Source: Macrophomina tecta (taxonomy: Eukaryota; Ascomycota; Dothideomycetes; Botryosphaeriales; Botryosphaeriaceae). From it: a DNA stretch of 64,000 bases. How positions within the stretch are numbered: position 1 is the first letter of the stretch; each line of letters starts with the position of its first letter. This document shows positions 44,900 through 56,206 of the stretch, piece after piece. Below the pieces are notes generated by a model. It ran no database searches. It was not told the origin of the DNA and saw only the letters and a program-made list of their open reading frames with translations. The position numbers were made by a program, and so were the translations under genes. The stretch covers positions 558,001 to 622,000 of the forward strand of contig JAKSGN010000006.1 of NCBI GenBank assembly GCA_024180945.1. Direction: 5' to 3'.

Positions 44900-47075
44900 A
44901 TGACCACTCCCACCAGTCCTCCGCGCTCGTCGACCCCCAGTAGTTCTTTCCCGACCCCCCTCGACATCCCGACTAGCACACATGGCGCCGCCAGCATCAT
45001 CTCCTCGCGCATGACCGATATAGCCTCCGAGGATGGCGACCCTCAGGACTTGCCGCAAGACTCCCAAGTGCGCCGAGCTTCCCGTGTCTCTGGCCTCACC
45101 GGCCCGCCTGGTGAGCCTGGACTGCCGCCCTCACGGCCCTCCTCGGTATCTACAACAGGAAATCGCCGGACATGGTCTCGCCCGCCGCCTTCCCGCGGCA
45201 ATGCAGGGCAAACCGCTGGCGGTACAAATCGCCCGCCCACATCCCAGAGCAAGTCGCACGTCGCGGGTATTCAGCAGTCGGGTTTCTTTCGGCCCATGAG
45301 CGCACAGCGATTGCAGGGTCAGCGAGGTCAGCGTCCAGGATCGATTATGGGGCGCACGTCGCTTTCGCACGACGGCCAAAGCGATCTAGGCTTCAACCCG
45401 TATCGCAATAGCATCACCTCGATGCCTAGCCAAGCTCCGAGCAACACACAAGACCAGGATGGACGGCCTCCCCCGTCGCCTGCTACCGAGTTCAGCGAAC
45501 GCGAATTCCTTCCAGACCGTACCACGGCAAACACCACGCCAACAGTCCCCGACACTGTGCGCAGCCATGGCGAGAGCATCACCCCGTTGCAGCAACAACC
45601 CAAGACCGAACCGCCTTCCCATTTGGATACCTCGCGAGCGAACAAATCCGGCGCGCTTGTCCCCCCGGCCCAGAAATCTCCGCGGTCTTTCAGGTCCAGT
45701 TTCATGTTGTCTAGTCGCGGTCACAACTCTGGTTCTGTCCGTCCACAAGGACAGGGACATGAGAAGTTGTCGTCGACTGCATCATCACCCAGACTGCAAG
45801 CGCAGGACGCTGCGATGGATATCACAAAGGCTGAGATACGGAAGGAAGTCAACCTTGGGAAGAATTACGAATACTTCACCGGAAACACCGTCTTCTGCTG
45901 GGGTGGTAGACTGCAGAACACCAGGGATCGGCCCATCAGCATCGGAACTGGCTTGCTCGTGGCCGTTCCTGCAATTCTTTTTCTCATTTTCTCGTAAGTC
46001 TGGGCCCCGTTGAGTTTTGGTGAGGCACCGACGCTAATAGCTCGTGACAGAGCACCATGGCTATGGCTTCATGTTTCACCAGCGATACCCATTCTGTTTG
46101 CATACCTCTTTCTAGTCTGCGTTTCTTCTTTCTTCCATGCGTCGGTTTCCGACCCTGGTGTAAGTCTCCTGCTCTAGTTCTGCCCTGGTGTGTCTAATCT
46201 TGAAATAGATCCTCCCCCGTAATCTCCACCCTTTCCCGCCACCCGACCCGTCCGAGGATCCACTGGCTGTAGGTCCGCCAACCACCGAGTGGGTTATGGT
46301 CGCTTCAGCCAGTTCTCAAACGGCCGCCATGGAGGTGCCGACCAAGTACTGCAAATCGTGCAACATCTGGCGTCCGCCTCGCGCGCATCACTGCCGTGTC
46401 TGCGACAACTGCATCGAGACGCAAGATCATCATTGTGTTTGGCTCAACAACTGTGTTGGGCGCCGCAACTACCGGTACTTCTTCGTCTTTGTAAGCTCGT
46501 CAACCCTCCTTGGTGCCTTCCTTTTTGCAGCTAGTCTAGGCCATCTTTTGGCTTGGATGAATGACGAGCCCGGGCGCACTTTTGGGGATGCTATCGATCA
46601 CTGGCGAGTGCCGTTCGCCATGTTGATATATGGTATCCTTGTCACCTGGTACCCAGCTTCCCTATGGGGGTACCATCTTTTCTTGATCGCCCGAGGCGAG
46701 ACGACTCGCGAATACCTCAACTCCCACAAATTCCTGAAGAAGGATCGCCACCGCCCATTTGCGCAGAAGTCTCTGTGGCAGAACTTTGCGGCCGTGTTGT
46801 TCCGCCCTCGCCCTCCCACATATCTTAACTTCAAGCGTCGTTATGAGGAAGGCGACCAGCGATTTGGAGACAGGCGTGGAAAACGTACCACTCCGCTCAG
46901 CAAAGACCAACAAGGTGGAGTCGAGATGCAGGATGTCAGCGGACGTGCTACAGCGACAGGGGGTGGCACCGGTGGTGGAGTTCCGAGTTTCCAAGGACCG
47001 AGCAGCAGGGCTCGTACACCGACGAATAACAACAGCACACCCAGGAGCCCTGTGGGCAGTGCCGGTCACGCTTGA
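44900..47075 (+). CDS. erf2: DHHC palmitoyltransferase, Erf2-like
   Basis: Integral-membrane protein S-acyltransferase (ER/Golgi) that in yeast palmitoylates Ras with Erf4/Shr5. Exons 44900-45993, 46051-46159 and 46209-47075 give 689 aa. The first about 330 residues are Ser/Pro/Gln-rich and disordered, as in filamentous-fungal Erf2. Then come the Erf2-type lead-in GKNYEYFTGNTVFCWGGRLQNTRDRPISI, two membrane segments built across the introns, and the cysteine-rich domain KYCKSCNIWRPPRAHHCRVCDNCIETQDHHCVWLNNCVGRRNYRYF with catalytic DHHC. Two more membrane segments and a TTxE-like GETTREYLNSHKF motif follow. The Gly/Ser/Thr-rich tail has no known motif. Confidence 0.93.
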
Positions 47076-48799
47076 TCCGATCTTATGTCGAAGAAGTCGA
47101 GTTTTCCTTGTGCGAAGATTTTTGAAGAGTAATACGTGCACAGCGTGCATCAACACCGCTGTGTCCAGGTGGTTGGCCGATCCCTCTCTGCCGAAGGAGA
47201 GAAAGGAGAGCGTTTCTGGTAACTCAGTCCGCACTAAGGTGGAAGGCTGACACTCCGGTGGCGGATGACATCAGCTCTCCTTGTCATCTTCCGGTCGCGT
47301 CCCACCTTTTTAGGTTTTGGTTTCTCATGCTCTCTCATTCCTGTACAACCGAACCTAATTACCCATGGGCCATCCTACTTTCCCCTTTTCTCCTGCATAA
47401 ACTACACGCCATTACTACGTCATTACGCCCCCAGGTACTCATAACGGCTCCTTTCCTCAGCTGTACAAAAAGTCTTTCGGCAACTGGCTTTGGGTTGCCC
47501 CTGTATATAGACCCTTCCTCTTTCTGCCTCTTGATTCTTCCTGCTTTTCTGTGTTGCAAACGATCGACGAAGCCTGTGTATTACCTTGTTTGATTTTGTA
47601 TCTTGCGGCTGAACAGCTTGCGAACAGCGAAAGCTGTGTATTGAAGGAGGTTGGAGTAATGGAAGCTTTGTGCAGTTCGGAGTTGATCGATTCTCTGTTG
47701 CATTCGAGTTGAGAAGCCATAGAATGTGGTTTTCGACATCTAGGTACAGCGATGGTCTTGTTCTCTTTTCAGACGGATGGATATCCCCTTGGCGATGGTT
47801 TTTGTAGTTTAGCCGTGAAGACTGGTGTCAGTAATAATCTCTTCCGGTTCCCGATTATTTGAGTGCTTTCACTGCAAATAAGCGCCTGGCCTCTGAGACT
47901 TCCCCGCAAATCTTCGAGCCCCTTCATGTAGAAGAATGGCTTTCCCCACACCATGATTAGGTATCAAAATAGATGAGTACAGGCTACTTTTACCACGTAC
48001 TTAAGGAAGCGCCGTATGATCCATAAAGCACTCGAGCTTGGGTCTGCATTGATATATAGCGCGTTGTTTACGGGTGTGGACTAATTAACTCGGGTATTGG
48101 CAGGGATGCGAGCAAAGGTACGAGCGCAGCTAAATGTTTGGCAAGCAACGCTAGCTGTGATCTGTCTTGCAAGATGCCGCGGCCTGGGTACGAAGAGACG
48201 CCGACACCTCTATAGATAACGAGAATGTGCATAGAGTCTGGAAAGTCGGATCAAAAAGATCGGGGATAAACGCACCAAGAGTTCCAATGTCACATGCAAA
48301 AAACCAAAGGGCTGAACTCGTGACGTTGGAAGCTTGCGTGCTTTCCTATGCTACGTCCGAAGTTGTTGTGGTTGGACCGAAGATAGCCCCTCAAGCGCGA
48401 TGACGTGGGGTGCGACACGTTCTTATCGCGCGCCTTTGGACCCTGCATTTGCTACCACTTGCCCAAGCTTTCCGCGCGCCTCGCCGCTCGGTGGCAAGCA
48501 GCAAAAGCCACTCTCCGAGCCTCGACACGGCTATTTGGCTTCGTGGGTCCCCAATTGCGCAAACGCTCGTAACAGAGGAACCCCGCTCGCCTTCCCCTCT
48601 TTCTGTGTCAGGCCGCCGTGACGCTGACCGCAATTTTTCCCGGCCTTGCCACCGTCTCCGCCGTCGCCCCCCTTTGTACCGCTCTTTGAATCTCCTCAGC
48701 TTCCTCGCCCTCCCCCTGCCCATCATCACCAAATCCTCCCCACGTCCTTCCAGCATCTCCCATGCAACACGCAATTCCCACTCCCCGCCCTTCAACACC
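47076..48799. other. Intergenic
   Basis: 3' region of erf2 and the upstream region of the next gene; short frames only. No element identified with confidence. Confidence 0.55.
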
Positions 48800-50043
48800 A
48801 TGGCCACCTCACATGCCATGACTCCCGACGCCGAATCACCCCACCCTTCCAGCAGCAGCAGCAGCAACTGCCCCCCACTCCCCTTCGAGCTATGGGTGCG
48901 CATCGTCGCCTCCATCACCAACAGCAATCTCATCCCCCACGTCTGGCTCTCCTGCCGGCGCGTCTCACGCCTGCTCCGCGCCGCCACCGAAGAGGCCTTC
49001 CTCATCCGCCACCTCAAGCCGCGCACGCGCATCACGTTCGGCGACCTGGGTATGGTGCGCGACCGTCGCGGCAAGAAGGTGTATCTGAAGCTCGTGCTCG
49101 CGTTCGATCGCCTGGCCGAGGGGGATCGCGGGCGCGCGGTCTTCAGGGATGCGAAGGTGGATGCGAAAGTGCGGGGCAGGGGCGTAGAGGAGGCGCTGAT
49201 GGAGAGGTGGAAGGATGCGATGAGGCTGTATAGGGGCGGCGGCGATGGGGATGGGCGGATCGATTTGCCACCATACACGGTGGCAGTGAGGCAGGTGGTG
49301 AATGATTCGGAGTTGCCCGGGCTGGAGGTGGATTACGAGAGGAGGGAGGTGTCGTTTGATTGGCGGGGGATGTTTGATATGTTGTTTGGCGAGGAGATGT
49401 ATGCTATGAGGCTGAATTATGCGACAAAGGTAAGTTGGAGAGGATGGGTTGGTAAGCCCCGTGACGGACTGGCGCGCCTGACGAATGGTAGAAGTTGCCG
49501 GGTGGCTCGAAGGCGAATGATATTCAGGGCATGATCAAGACCGGCAAGATCGAGCTGTTCAGCGGTATCTCGCAGATGATGAGGGTGATATCGGAACGAG
49601 AGAGGCTGGCGTATCGCGATGCCCGGCGCGTTCGCATCAAACGGTGGTACAAGAAGCATGAGAACCATGAGCTGCGCAAGGACCACTTCGACGCGGACTA
49701 CCAGGAGAAGCAGAAGTTGAAGGAATTGAGGATAGCGCGGAAGTATATCGACTATTCCGACGAGAGCGAAGATGATGATCTCCCCGATGAGGACAAAGAG
49801 GCGTTCGATCAAGGGTTTGGCTTCACCCGGTTTGACGTGGGCGACCCTCACAACGAAGACCCATTCGTGGACTGGACGCGAGCGCAAGACTCAGATTCTG
49901 AGTACGAAGACCCGTTTGAAGAATTCTTAGGCTACTCTCAGCAAGTGATGCAACTGAACGAACGCGAGGGGGACGGTGATTCCTCAGACAGCTCATTAGA
50001 CAGCTACTCAGAGTCGATAGATTCTGTAGGAGAAGAGCACTAG
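48800..50043 (+). CDS. F-box-like protein with acidic C-terminus
   Basis: Exons 48800-49429 and 49492-50043 give 393 aa. After a poly-Ser stretch there is an F-box-like segment PPLPFELWVRIVASITNSNLIPHVWLSCRRVSRLLRAATEEAF (about 24-66). The middle region contains FDWRGMFDMLFGEEMYAMRLNYATK and, after the splice, ISERERLAYRDARRVRIKRWYKKHENHELRKDHFDADYQEKQKLKELRIARKYIDYSDESEDDD, a basic helix running into an acidic tail with many Glu, Asp and Ser. The upstream frame is open from 48410, but the ATG at 48800 is the first that leads directly into the domain. Probable ubiquitin-ligase adaptor type; function unknown. Confidence 0.75.
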
Positions 50044-50870
50044 AGCCCTTGGTAGAGGTTTGTCTGAGATATATACCAACAAGGCTTTCATGGTTAGCAC
50101 GTTAACTCCAGTCCCAACACTTTCCGATGGCCTGAGTAGTGGGTCGAGCGGATCTCCAACCGATGTCGGTGCTGCGACAATTCCCATGGTAAAAGATCGA
50201 CGTCACATTACCGATGACCAACTTTGCCAGCGATTGCTAGGCCGCTGCCGCCCCCGACGGGCGCCCGAGCCGCTTGAACATGGTACAGGCTGCGGCTTAG
50301 CTCGCGCATGAGCGCCCAATTGCCGTAATCTTCCCTGGTGTCTCCACGTTTCGTCTGCAGAGTCGCGCGGCTTGTTAGGTAGGAGCATTTTCGCCAATGC
50401 TGGACACAAGGTTGTATTTTATGTTCGCTCTCGCGAGCAACCTGTAGTTTCTCACCGCTTGCTGAAGTGTCTCATTAAAGAGCAAACAGCCAAAACGATG
50501 CGTGTCTCATGGCTCTGGCGCATAATGCCGCTGGTAGCTCGGGCGGAAGAATTTGGCCATCTCACGATCCGATCCCTGTCGGTCCTTCAACCCCACCTGG
50601 TTGATACTGCTATAATCCTTTTGCCACGTAAATACTCCGCCGCCTCCATTCGCAGGCGTGTATCTGCATTCTCGGCGTCGCCATCCTCATTCGTGTCTTC
50701 TTGTAGGTGCTTTTCGCTGACCCCTTTTTGGCTTTACTCCTGGAGGTCCGGCGACACTGATTATCCAATGACACTGCAGATCCGCCGATTAGATTCGACC
50801 CCTACTTCGATGTATATCTTAGAGCTATCCCAACTCCATCTCTGAGTTAGAGAGGAAGATTCCCCCCAAC
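50044..50870. other. Intergenic
   Basis: Between two + strand genes; the frame 50372-50845 shows no domain. Nothing recognised. Confidence 0.55.
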
Positions 50871-51832
50871 ATGGAGAAGCAAGACCCCTACATAACCCCC
50901 GTCACCCTGCGCGAACCCGCCGACGGCACCAAGATCGCCCTCCTCGACTACCACGACCTCGCGCCCTGGCAACAAGACAATGAATACATCCTAACAGCCT
51001 ACCGCCCGCTCACCCACTCCTACGCGCGCTCCGTCCGCAGCATCCCCGCTCTGCACAACCAGACCGTCAACATCTGGACGCACCTGCTCAGCTTCTGCCT
51101 CTTCGCCTACCTTGCGCACCATCTTTGGGCGGCGCTGGCCCCCGTGTACGCGACAGCGACGCACGAGGACGTCGTCGTCTTCGCGTGCTTCTTCGCAGGG
51201 GCGTTCGCCTGCCTCGCGTGCTCGTCCGCGTACCACACGTTCATGAACCACTCGGAGGCAATCTACGAGCGCTGGTTGCTGTTGGATTTCTTGGGGATCT
51301 TGTGCTTGATTGCGGGGAGTTGGGTGCCTGGGGTGTATTATGGGTTTTATTGTCAGCGGGCGGATGCGACGTTCTATCTCACGCTGGTAAGTGGAGGACT
51401 TCTGGTGGTGGATGGAGGTATGATGGCTGATGATGTACGTAGATTCTGGTGCTGGCTGTGGCCTCGGCTGTCGTCGTTTTGGTACCGACCTGTCGGACGC
51501 CAGCATGGAAGCACTTTCGTATGACGATGTTCCTCTCGCTCGGGGTGGCAGGGTTCTTCCCGATGGCGCATGCGGCGAGGGCGTATGGGGTTGAGTTGGC
51601 GCATGCGCGGATGGGATGGGGGTTCTTTGTCTTGGAGTTTATCTTTTATGGCGCGGGGGTTGCAATTTATGCAACCAAGGTGCCAGAACGCTGGGCACCA
51701 GGTCGCTTTGACGTTTGGGGAGCGAGCCATCAGATTTTTCATATTTGTGTGCTGTTAGGGGCTGGGGCGCATCTGTGGGGTGTGGTGAGGGCGTTTTCGT
51801 GGAATCATGGGATTGGAAGGGGGCTGTGTTGA
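50871..51832 (+). CDS. AdipoR/haemolysin III family membrane protein (IZH-like)
   Basis: Seven-helix membrane protein of the progestin and adipoQ receptor family; yeast Izh proteins act in lipid/zinc homeostasis. Exons 50871-51386 and 51443-51832 give 301 aa, the splice joining FYLTL-ILVLAVASAVVVLV. Family signatures are in place: HNQTVNIWTHLLSF, CSSAYHTFMNHSE (first metal-binding His region, S...H) and near the end GASHQIFHICVLLGAGAHLWG, carrying the HxxxH pair. Together these form the internal zinc site of the ceramidase-like fold. The cytosolic N-terminus is about 60 residues. Length matches other fungal members. Confidence 0.93.
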
Positions 51833-51988
51833 TCTGGGGGGGTTGAGTCTTGGGTAACAGGAGCTTGGCGTAGCAATGAAGAGCAAATAAAGAGGTTTGT
51901 GCGGATTAATGACTGTATTGATCGATACCAAAGCCCAAGCCACTATGCACTGTCCATGGCGTGTTGGCTTGGCAGTAGAGCAGACGCA

Positions 51989-52010
51989 AAAAAAAAAAAA
52001 AAAAAAAAAA
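51989..52010 (+). repeat. Poly(A) homopolymer tract
   Basis: A22 run between the convergent 3' ends of the AdipoR-like gene and the 118-aa gene. Confidence 0.85.
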
Positions 52011-52039
52011 GGCGACAGGCGAGTTACCAGAGACATGAA

Positions 52040-52396
52040 TTAGCCACTGAGAAGGCCTTCAGCGACACCCCATGCACCGGCCTTATTCTGCACGGCCTCG
52101 CTCTTGGCCTTGACATCGTCGCTGAATTCGGTGGAGTCGCCGCCGGTCATCTGGGTGAGCTTGCCGGTGGTGTCGTTGAAGAGGATGTTGGCGAACATGC
52201 TGCGCTGCATGACGTCAGACTTGGCCTCGCAGTCGTTGCCGGCGCTCTCGAGCATGCGCAAGGTGCTGCTGACGAAGTCCCACATGAAATAGACCTTGCC
52301 ACTGCGGGACGACTGCTGCTGGGCGAATTGGGGCTGCGCCTCGATGGCGGAAATGAGAGACTTGATGGAGTCTTTGAGAGCGTCGGCCGATGCCAT
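52040..52396 (-). CDS. Small soluble helical protein, unrecognised (118 aa)
   Basis: Single-exon ORF starting MASADALKDSIKSLISAIEAQPQF and ending AWGVAEGLLSG. No signal peptide, membrane segment or known motif; predicted mostly helical, with MWDFVSSTLRMLESAGNDCEAKSDVMQRSMFANILFNDTTGKL in the middle. Balanced composition, a clean start and a position divergent from SCO1 across 474 bp support a real gene. Family unknown to me. Confidence 0.65.
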   Translation of the reverse strand: MASADALKDSIKSLISAIEAQPQFAQQQSSRSGKVYFMWDFVSSTLRMLESAGNDCEAKSDVMQRSMFANILFNDTTGKLTQMTGGDSTEFSDDVKAKSEAVQNKAGAWGVAEGLLSG

Positions 52397-52870
52397 TGCG
52401 GGTGGAGGTGGGGGATGGATGGAAAATGGAGGTTAAGAGACCGGAAGTCGTTGAGGTCGAAGCAGTCGGTCGACTAGCTCAGCGCAGGCATTGGACGTTG
52501 ACGTTGTGCGCAATCGGATATGTGGTTTCTTGGATCTACAATGGAGGGAGAAATTAAAAAGTCGAGAAGCAGGACCCGACAATAGAAGTAATTGGAGTCT
52601 GACGGAAAACTGGACGTCTCCTGATCGCTGTGTTGCACAACCGACTGGGATGGGGAGAACTCGACGCGTGTGCATCACTTGTCCATACGCGGTGCTTCAC
52701 GCAATCACGTGAAAATGTACATGACTCGCATCACTGTTGTCCGACGATTGCCGCAGTTTTGCCCTGCACTACATCACCAGCTTACTTGGGCCTCGCCGCC
52801 CGCGATTCCAGCCACTCGTTAGAGGCTTTGATCTTTCCGCTACCGCTAACCATACGAACACGCGGATCCA
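52397..52870. other. Divergent promoter region
   Basis: Separates the 118-aa gene from sco1. It contains a CACGTG E-box-like core near 52705; no further element was identified. Confidence 0.5.
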
Positions 52871-54103
52871 ATGGCTTCCTTCCACGCTGTCAGGCCGAGC
52901 GCCTGGACAGCTGCGGCTCGCAGTGCTGCCCGCTCCAACAACGTCGCTTACAACGGCCCGGTCAGACGAACTTTCAACACGCCGCGCTGCTTCAATGCCT
53001 CGTCGAAAAGATCATACTCTTGCGAAAATGCGCGCATAAGCTTGCCGACAGCTTCTACACGTGCTACTCCCCGTGGCCAGGCCGGAGCATGGATCCAGGC
53101 TCGTCCTTTCTCAAGCACACCGTGCAACTACTACAAGACTGTCGAAGAAGCCAAGTCGCGGTATAGGCTCGGTGTCAGTTACTTTTCCCTGAACTTCCTC
53201 TGTGGCAACTGGTCACCGGCGGGAGCTGACCATTTTTCCAGCCCTTCTCGATGACGTCCGCTGTCCTCTTCTTCGCCGTCGGTGCCGGTCTCATCGTCTA
53301 CTTTCGCTACGAGAAAGAACGCGTGCAACGCCAGCGCATTGCCGAGCAAACAAAGGGTGTCGGCCGCCCTAAGGTCGGAGGGGATTTTTCGCTAGTTGAC
53401 CACAATGGCAACAAGTTTACAAGCGAGGATATGAAGGGGAAATATGCTCTGGTATGATGCTCGAAGGCTTTGTGGAGGAGCCTGAAAAGCGACCATTCGC
53501 TCCGTAATGGCGGGATCCAGTGGTCATATCAACAGCGGTAGGGCTGACGGTCGAACTACAATTACAGGTCTACTTTGGCTTCACACACTGCCCGGATATT
53601 TGCCCGGAAGAGCTGGACAAGATGGCAGAAATGATCGACGAAGTCAAGAAGGTCGCGGGCAACACTGTCCGTCCTATTTTCATTACCTGCGACCCTGCCC
53701 GCGATACGCCCGCCGTCATGAAAACATACCTTAGGGAGTTTCACCCTGACATAATTGGCTTGACTGGCTCGTATGACGACATCAAGGATGTCTGCAAGAA
53801 GTACCGGGTGTATTTCTCCACCCCGCCAGACGTCAAGCCCGGGCAGGACTACCTCGTGGATCACAGCATTTACTTCTATCTGATGGGTCAGTGCAGATCG
53901 CGAATCAAAAGACAAGTCTGCGTTACTTTGTCGAAGGGTTCGAATTCGAATTAATGGGTAAACAAACTCGCTGACGCCATATCCTTGCAGATCCCGAAGG
54001 CGATTTTGTCGAGGCCTTGGGCCGGAACCAGCCTGCGCCGCAGGCTGCTAAAATCATTATCAACCACGTCGGTGACTGGAGAGGCAAATTGGACCGCGAC
54101 TGA
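52871..54103 (+). CDS. sco1: Mitochondrial copper chaperone SCO1 (cytochrome c oxidase assembly)
   Basis: Delivers copper to the CuA site of cytochrome c oxidase subunit 2 from the inner membrane. Exons 52871-53173, 53242-53451, 53568-53886 and 53991-54103 join to 314 aa. The long N-terminus is an Arg/Ser/Ala-rich mitochondrial presequence, followed by a membrane segment MTSAVLFFAVGAGLIVYFRYEKERV. The thioredoxin-like domain has GGDFSLVDHNGNKF, VYFGFTHCPDICPEELDKM with the copper-binding CxxxC (C179, C183) and the conserved His in DYLVDHSIYFYLMDPEGDFVEALGRN, completed by the third splice. Ends GDWRGKLDRD. Housekeeping gene, unambiguous. Confidence 0.96.
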
Positions 54104-56206
54104 AGAGGTCGGACGATGAATACCTCGATTCGAATCTCTGCTCAAATCATGTCACCTATTCTTGCCGATGTATTCATATTGTATCAAAAGCAGAAGTGGT
54201 AGGCGAATAGCTTATCAGAAGGATTGAAGGAACAAGTGCCCAGAACACGCGTGCTTTCTCTCAAGCGTTAACCGAGCTGGTAGGATCAGACTATTTTCAG
54301 ACAGACGTAGGGTCGCGGATGAAGGCCCCGATGAGAGCAATGTCGCCTGTGGACAACCCTGCATGTGTATCAGTGAGCAGGCTAACCCCTGCGGTCATGA
54401 GGTTCTAGCTAAGGGAAGCTGGCTTCCAAAGCATCTCCAGGACCCAGGCCGCTGGGCCGGATAAGACGCATTTTTGCCACTCTTGGCGGACGTCTCTACT
54501 GACTTGCATACGATTACCGATTGAACCGCCGTGTGGGATGTCGCCCTGCGTGTTATCGCGCTCTTGTGCTACTGGAGGTGTGGCTTGGGCCACGTATTGA
54601 CCGAGTGCTCCTACAACAGCAGAAGTTATCAAAACTGGCTGCAGTCTCGCATCATCATTCGCGCATACATCATAGGCGTACCAGCGCCCGCATGGATCTG
54701 GTCTCTTCCTGCCGCATCCTCATTATCAAACTGTCCTAACATAGTAAATGTAGGAAGGTGTCTCAGAATGCCATCGACGGTGCAGCAGGCTTTCATCGCA
54801 TCACATACTCCGTGCTCTTGTGGAGCTAGGTACAAATACCAATCAAACCGGCCAATGGTCTGCACAGGGACGCCAGTCCCCCGATACTAGGTGCAATTAC
54901 TGCAACATTGTGAATGGCCTCCAGCCTGTCGACGAGCCAGTTAACCAGACGAATCTTCCGGACGCCGCCCTGCGAGCAGAACGTCAAAATCTTAGTTTCT
55001 GCTCCGAGGGAGTTGAAGAATTCGGCTTTGCTTCATTAGCCGGCTCCTTCGCTCAGAGTAACACAAGGCGGAATCGCCCCGAAGCGCGACGTCGCTCAAA
55101 CAAACAGCCGCCAGACTGCTTTGGACGACGATGGAGAAGAGCTTTACGGATAACAATCGCGGCGCGATTGATCACGCACAGATGAAAAGACCGTATCCAA
55201 CCGGATTTGGCAAGTCGGCTTGAGGATCACAAGGGCGAGAAGACCAGGTGGCGGCGGGGAGTGAAGCAGAGCTGGAGCTGGTGCCGCAGGCTCGTCGTTT
55301 GACCTGCCTAATGGAGCGGAAAACGGCGAGCAGCGCGACGGCCAAATTAACTGTGAGGGCGCGCTGAACAAGCGGCTCTGATAAGTTGTTCGGCTGCAGC
55401 GCTGACGGTCATTGGCCGGCCGGCCAAGCGCACACGGCGCAGAGGCGGAAAACGGACTGGGCCTGCGTCGCTATCGCTCGCCGTCGCCTCATCGGCCTGA
55501 CTCCACGATATCGCACCACGATTCAGGCCAATGCCAGCCGCGGCCGCTTCCGGTGCCCAGACCCTCTGTCGCAAAGCTTGCTGTGGCTCACCAGTGCTTG
55601 GTGCCCTTTTCCTCGGTAAAATTGCAGCACGAAGATCGATGCCGCTGCAACATGATCCGCCACGATGGATAGTCTGTCCTGCAGCACGGGACAATTGTGG
55701 TGTGCCAGCGCGACGAATCGCACGCAGGCGATCAGGGCGCGAACGGCTTTACCCTCTGCAATCTGGCTCTGCTCGGATGATAGCTCGACACATTCCACGT
55801 CGTCCCAGACCGCCATCCCGGCTCCTCGATGCCTCACTATCGCCTTGCGCCGCCGCAAACCACCGTAACCAACCAATAGCCGACGCCCCTCATGCCGACT
55901 TACTCGGATTGGCAGTTGGTTAGAGTTCCACGAAGCTTCGATTGCATCCTTCTCGCTCATGCACAACCCTGTTCTTTTGGCGCCCCGTCTAAGTCTGGGC
56001 CGGGGCCCGTTGTGTCCCGCCCGCGGCACGCACTCACGCCCAGAGATGCATTTGCCCGTTGCCATACGATCTGCACCCATGTCGAGTGTACCCAATGCGC
56101 CCGCGGCCGTGCGAATATATAGTGTCGTGTGCCTCCCAGCAACTGGACTGCGCGTCGCCGTCTGTCCCGCCCGTGCTCCCCCTACCGCTCCAGTCTTCAG
56201 AGCAAC
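54104..56206. other. Intergenic, about 2.1 kb upstream of OPT transporter
   Basis: No recognisable gene. Long frames on both strands at 55347-56260 overlap in several phases, are Arg-rich and show no domain. Confidence 0.5.
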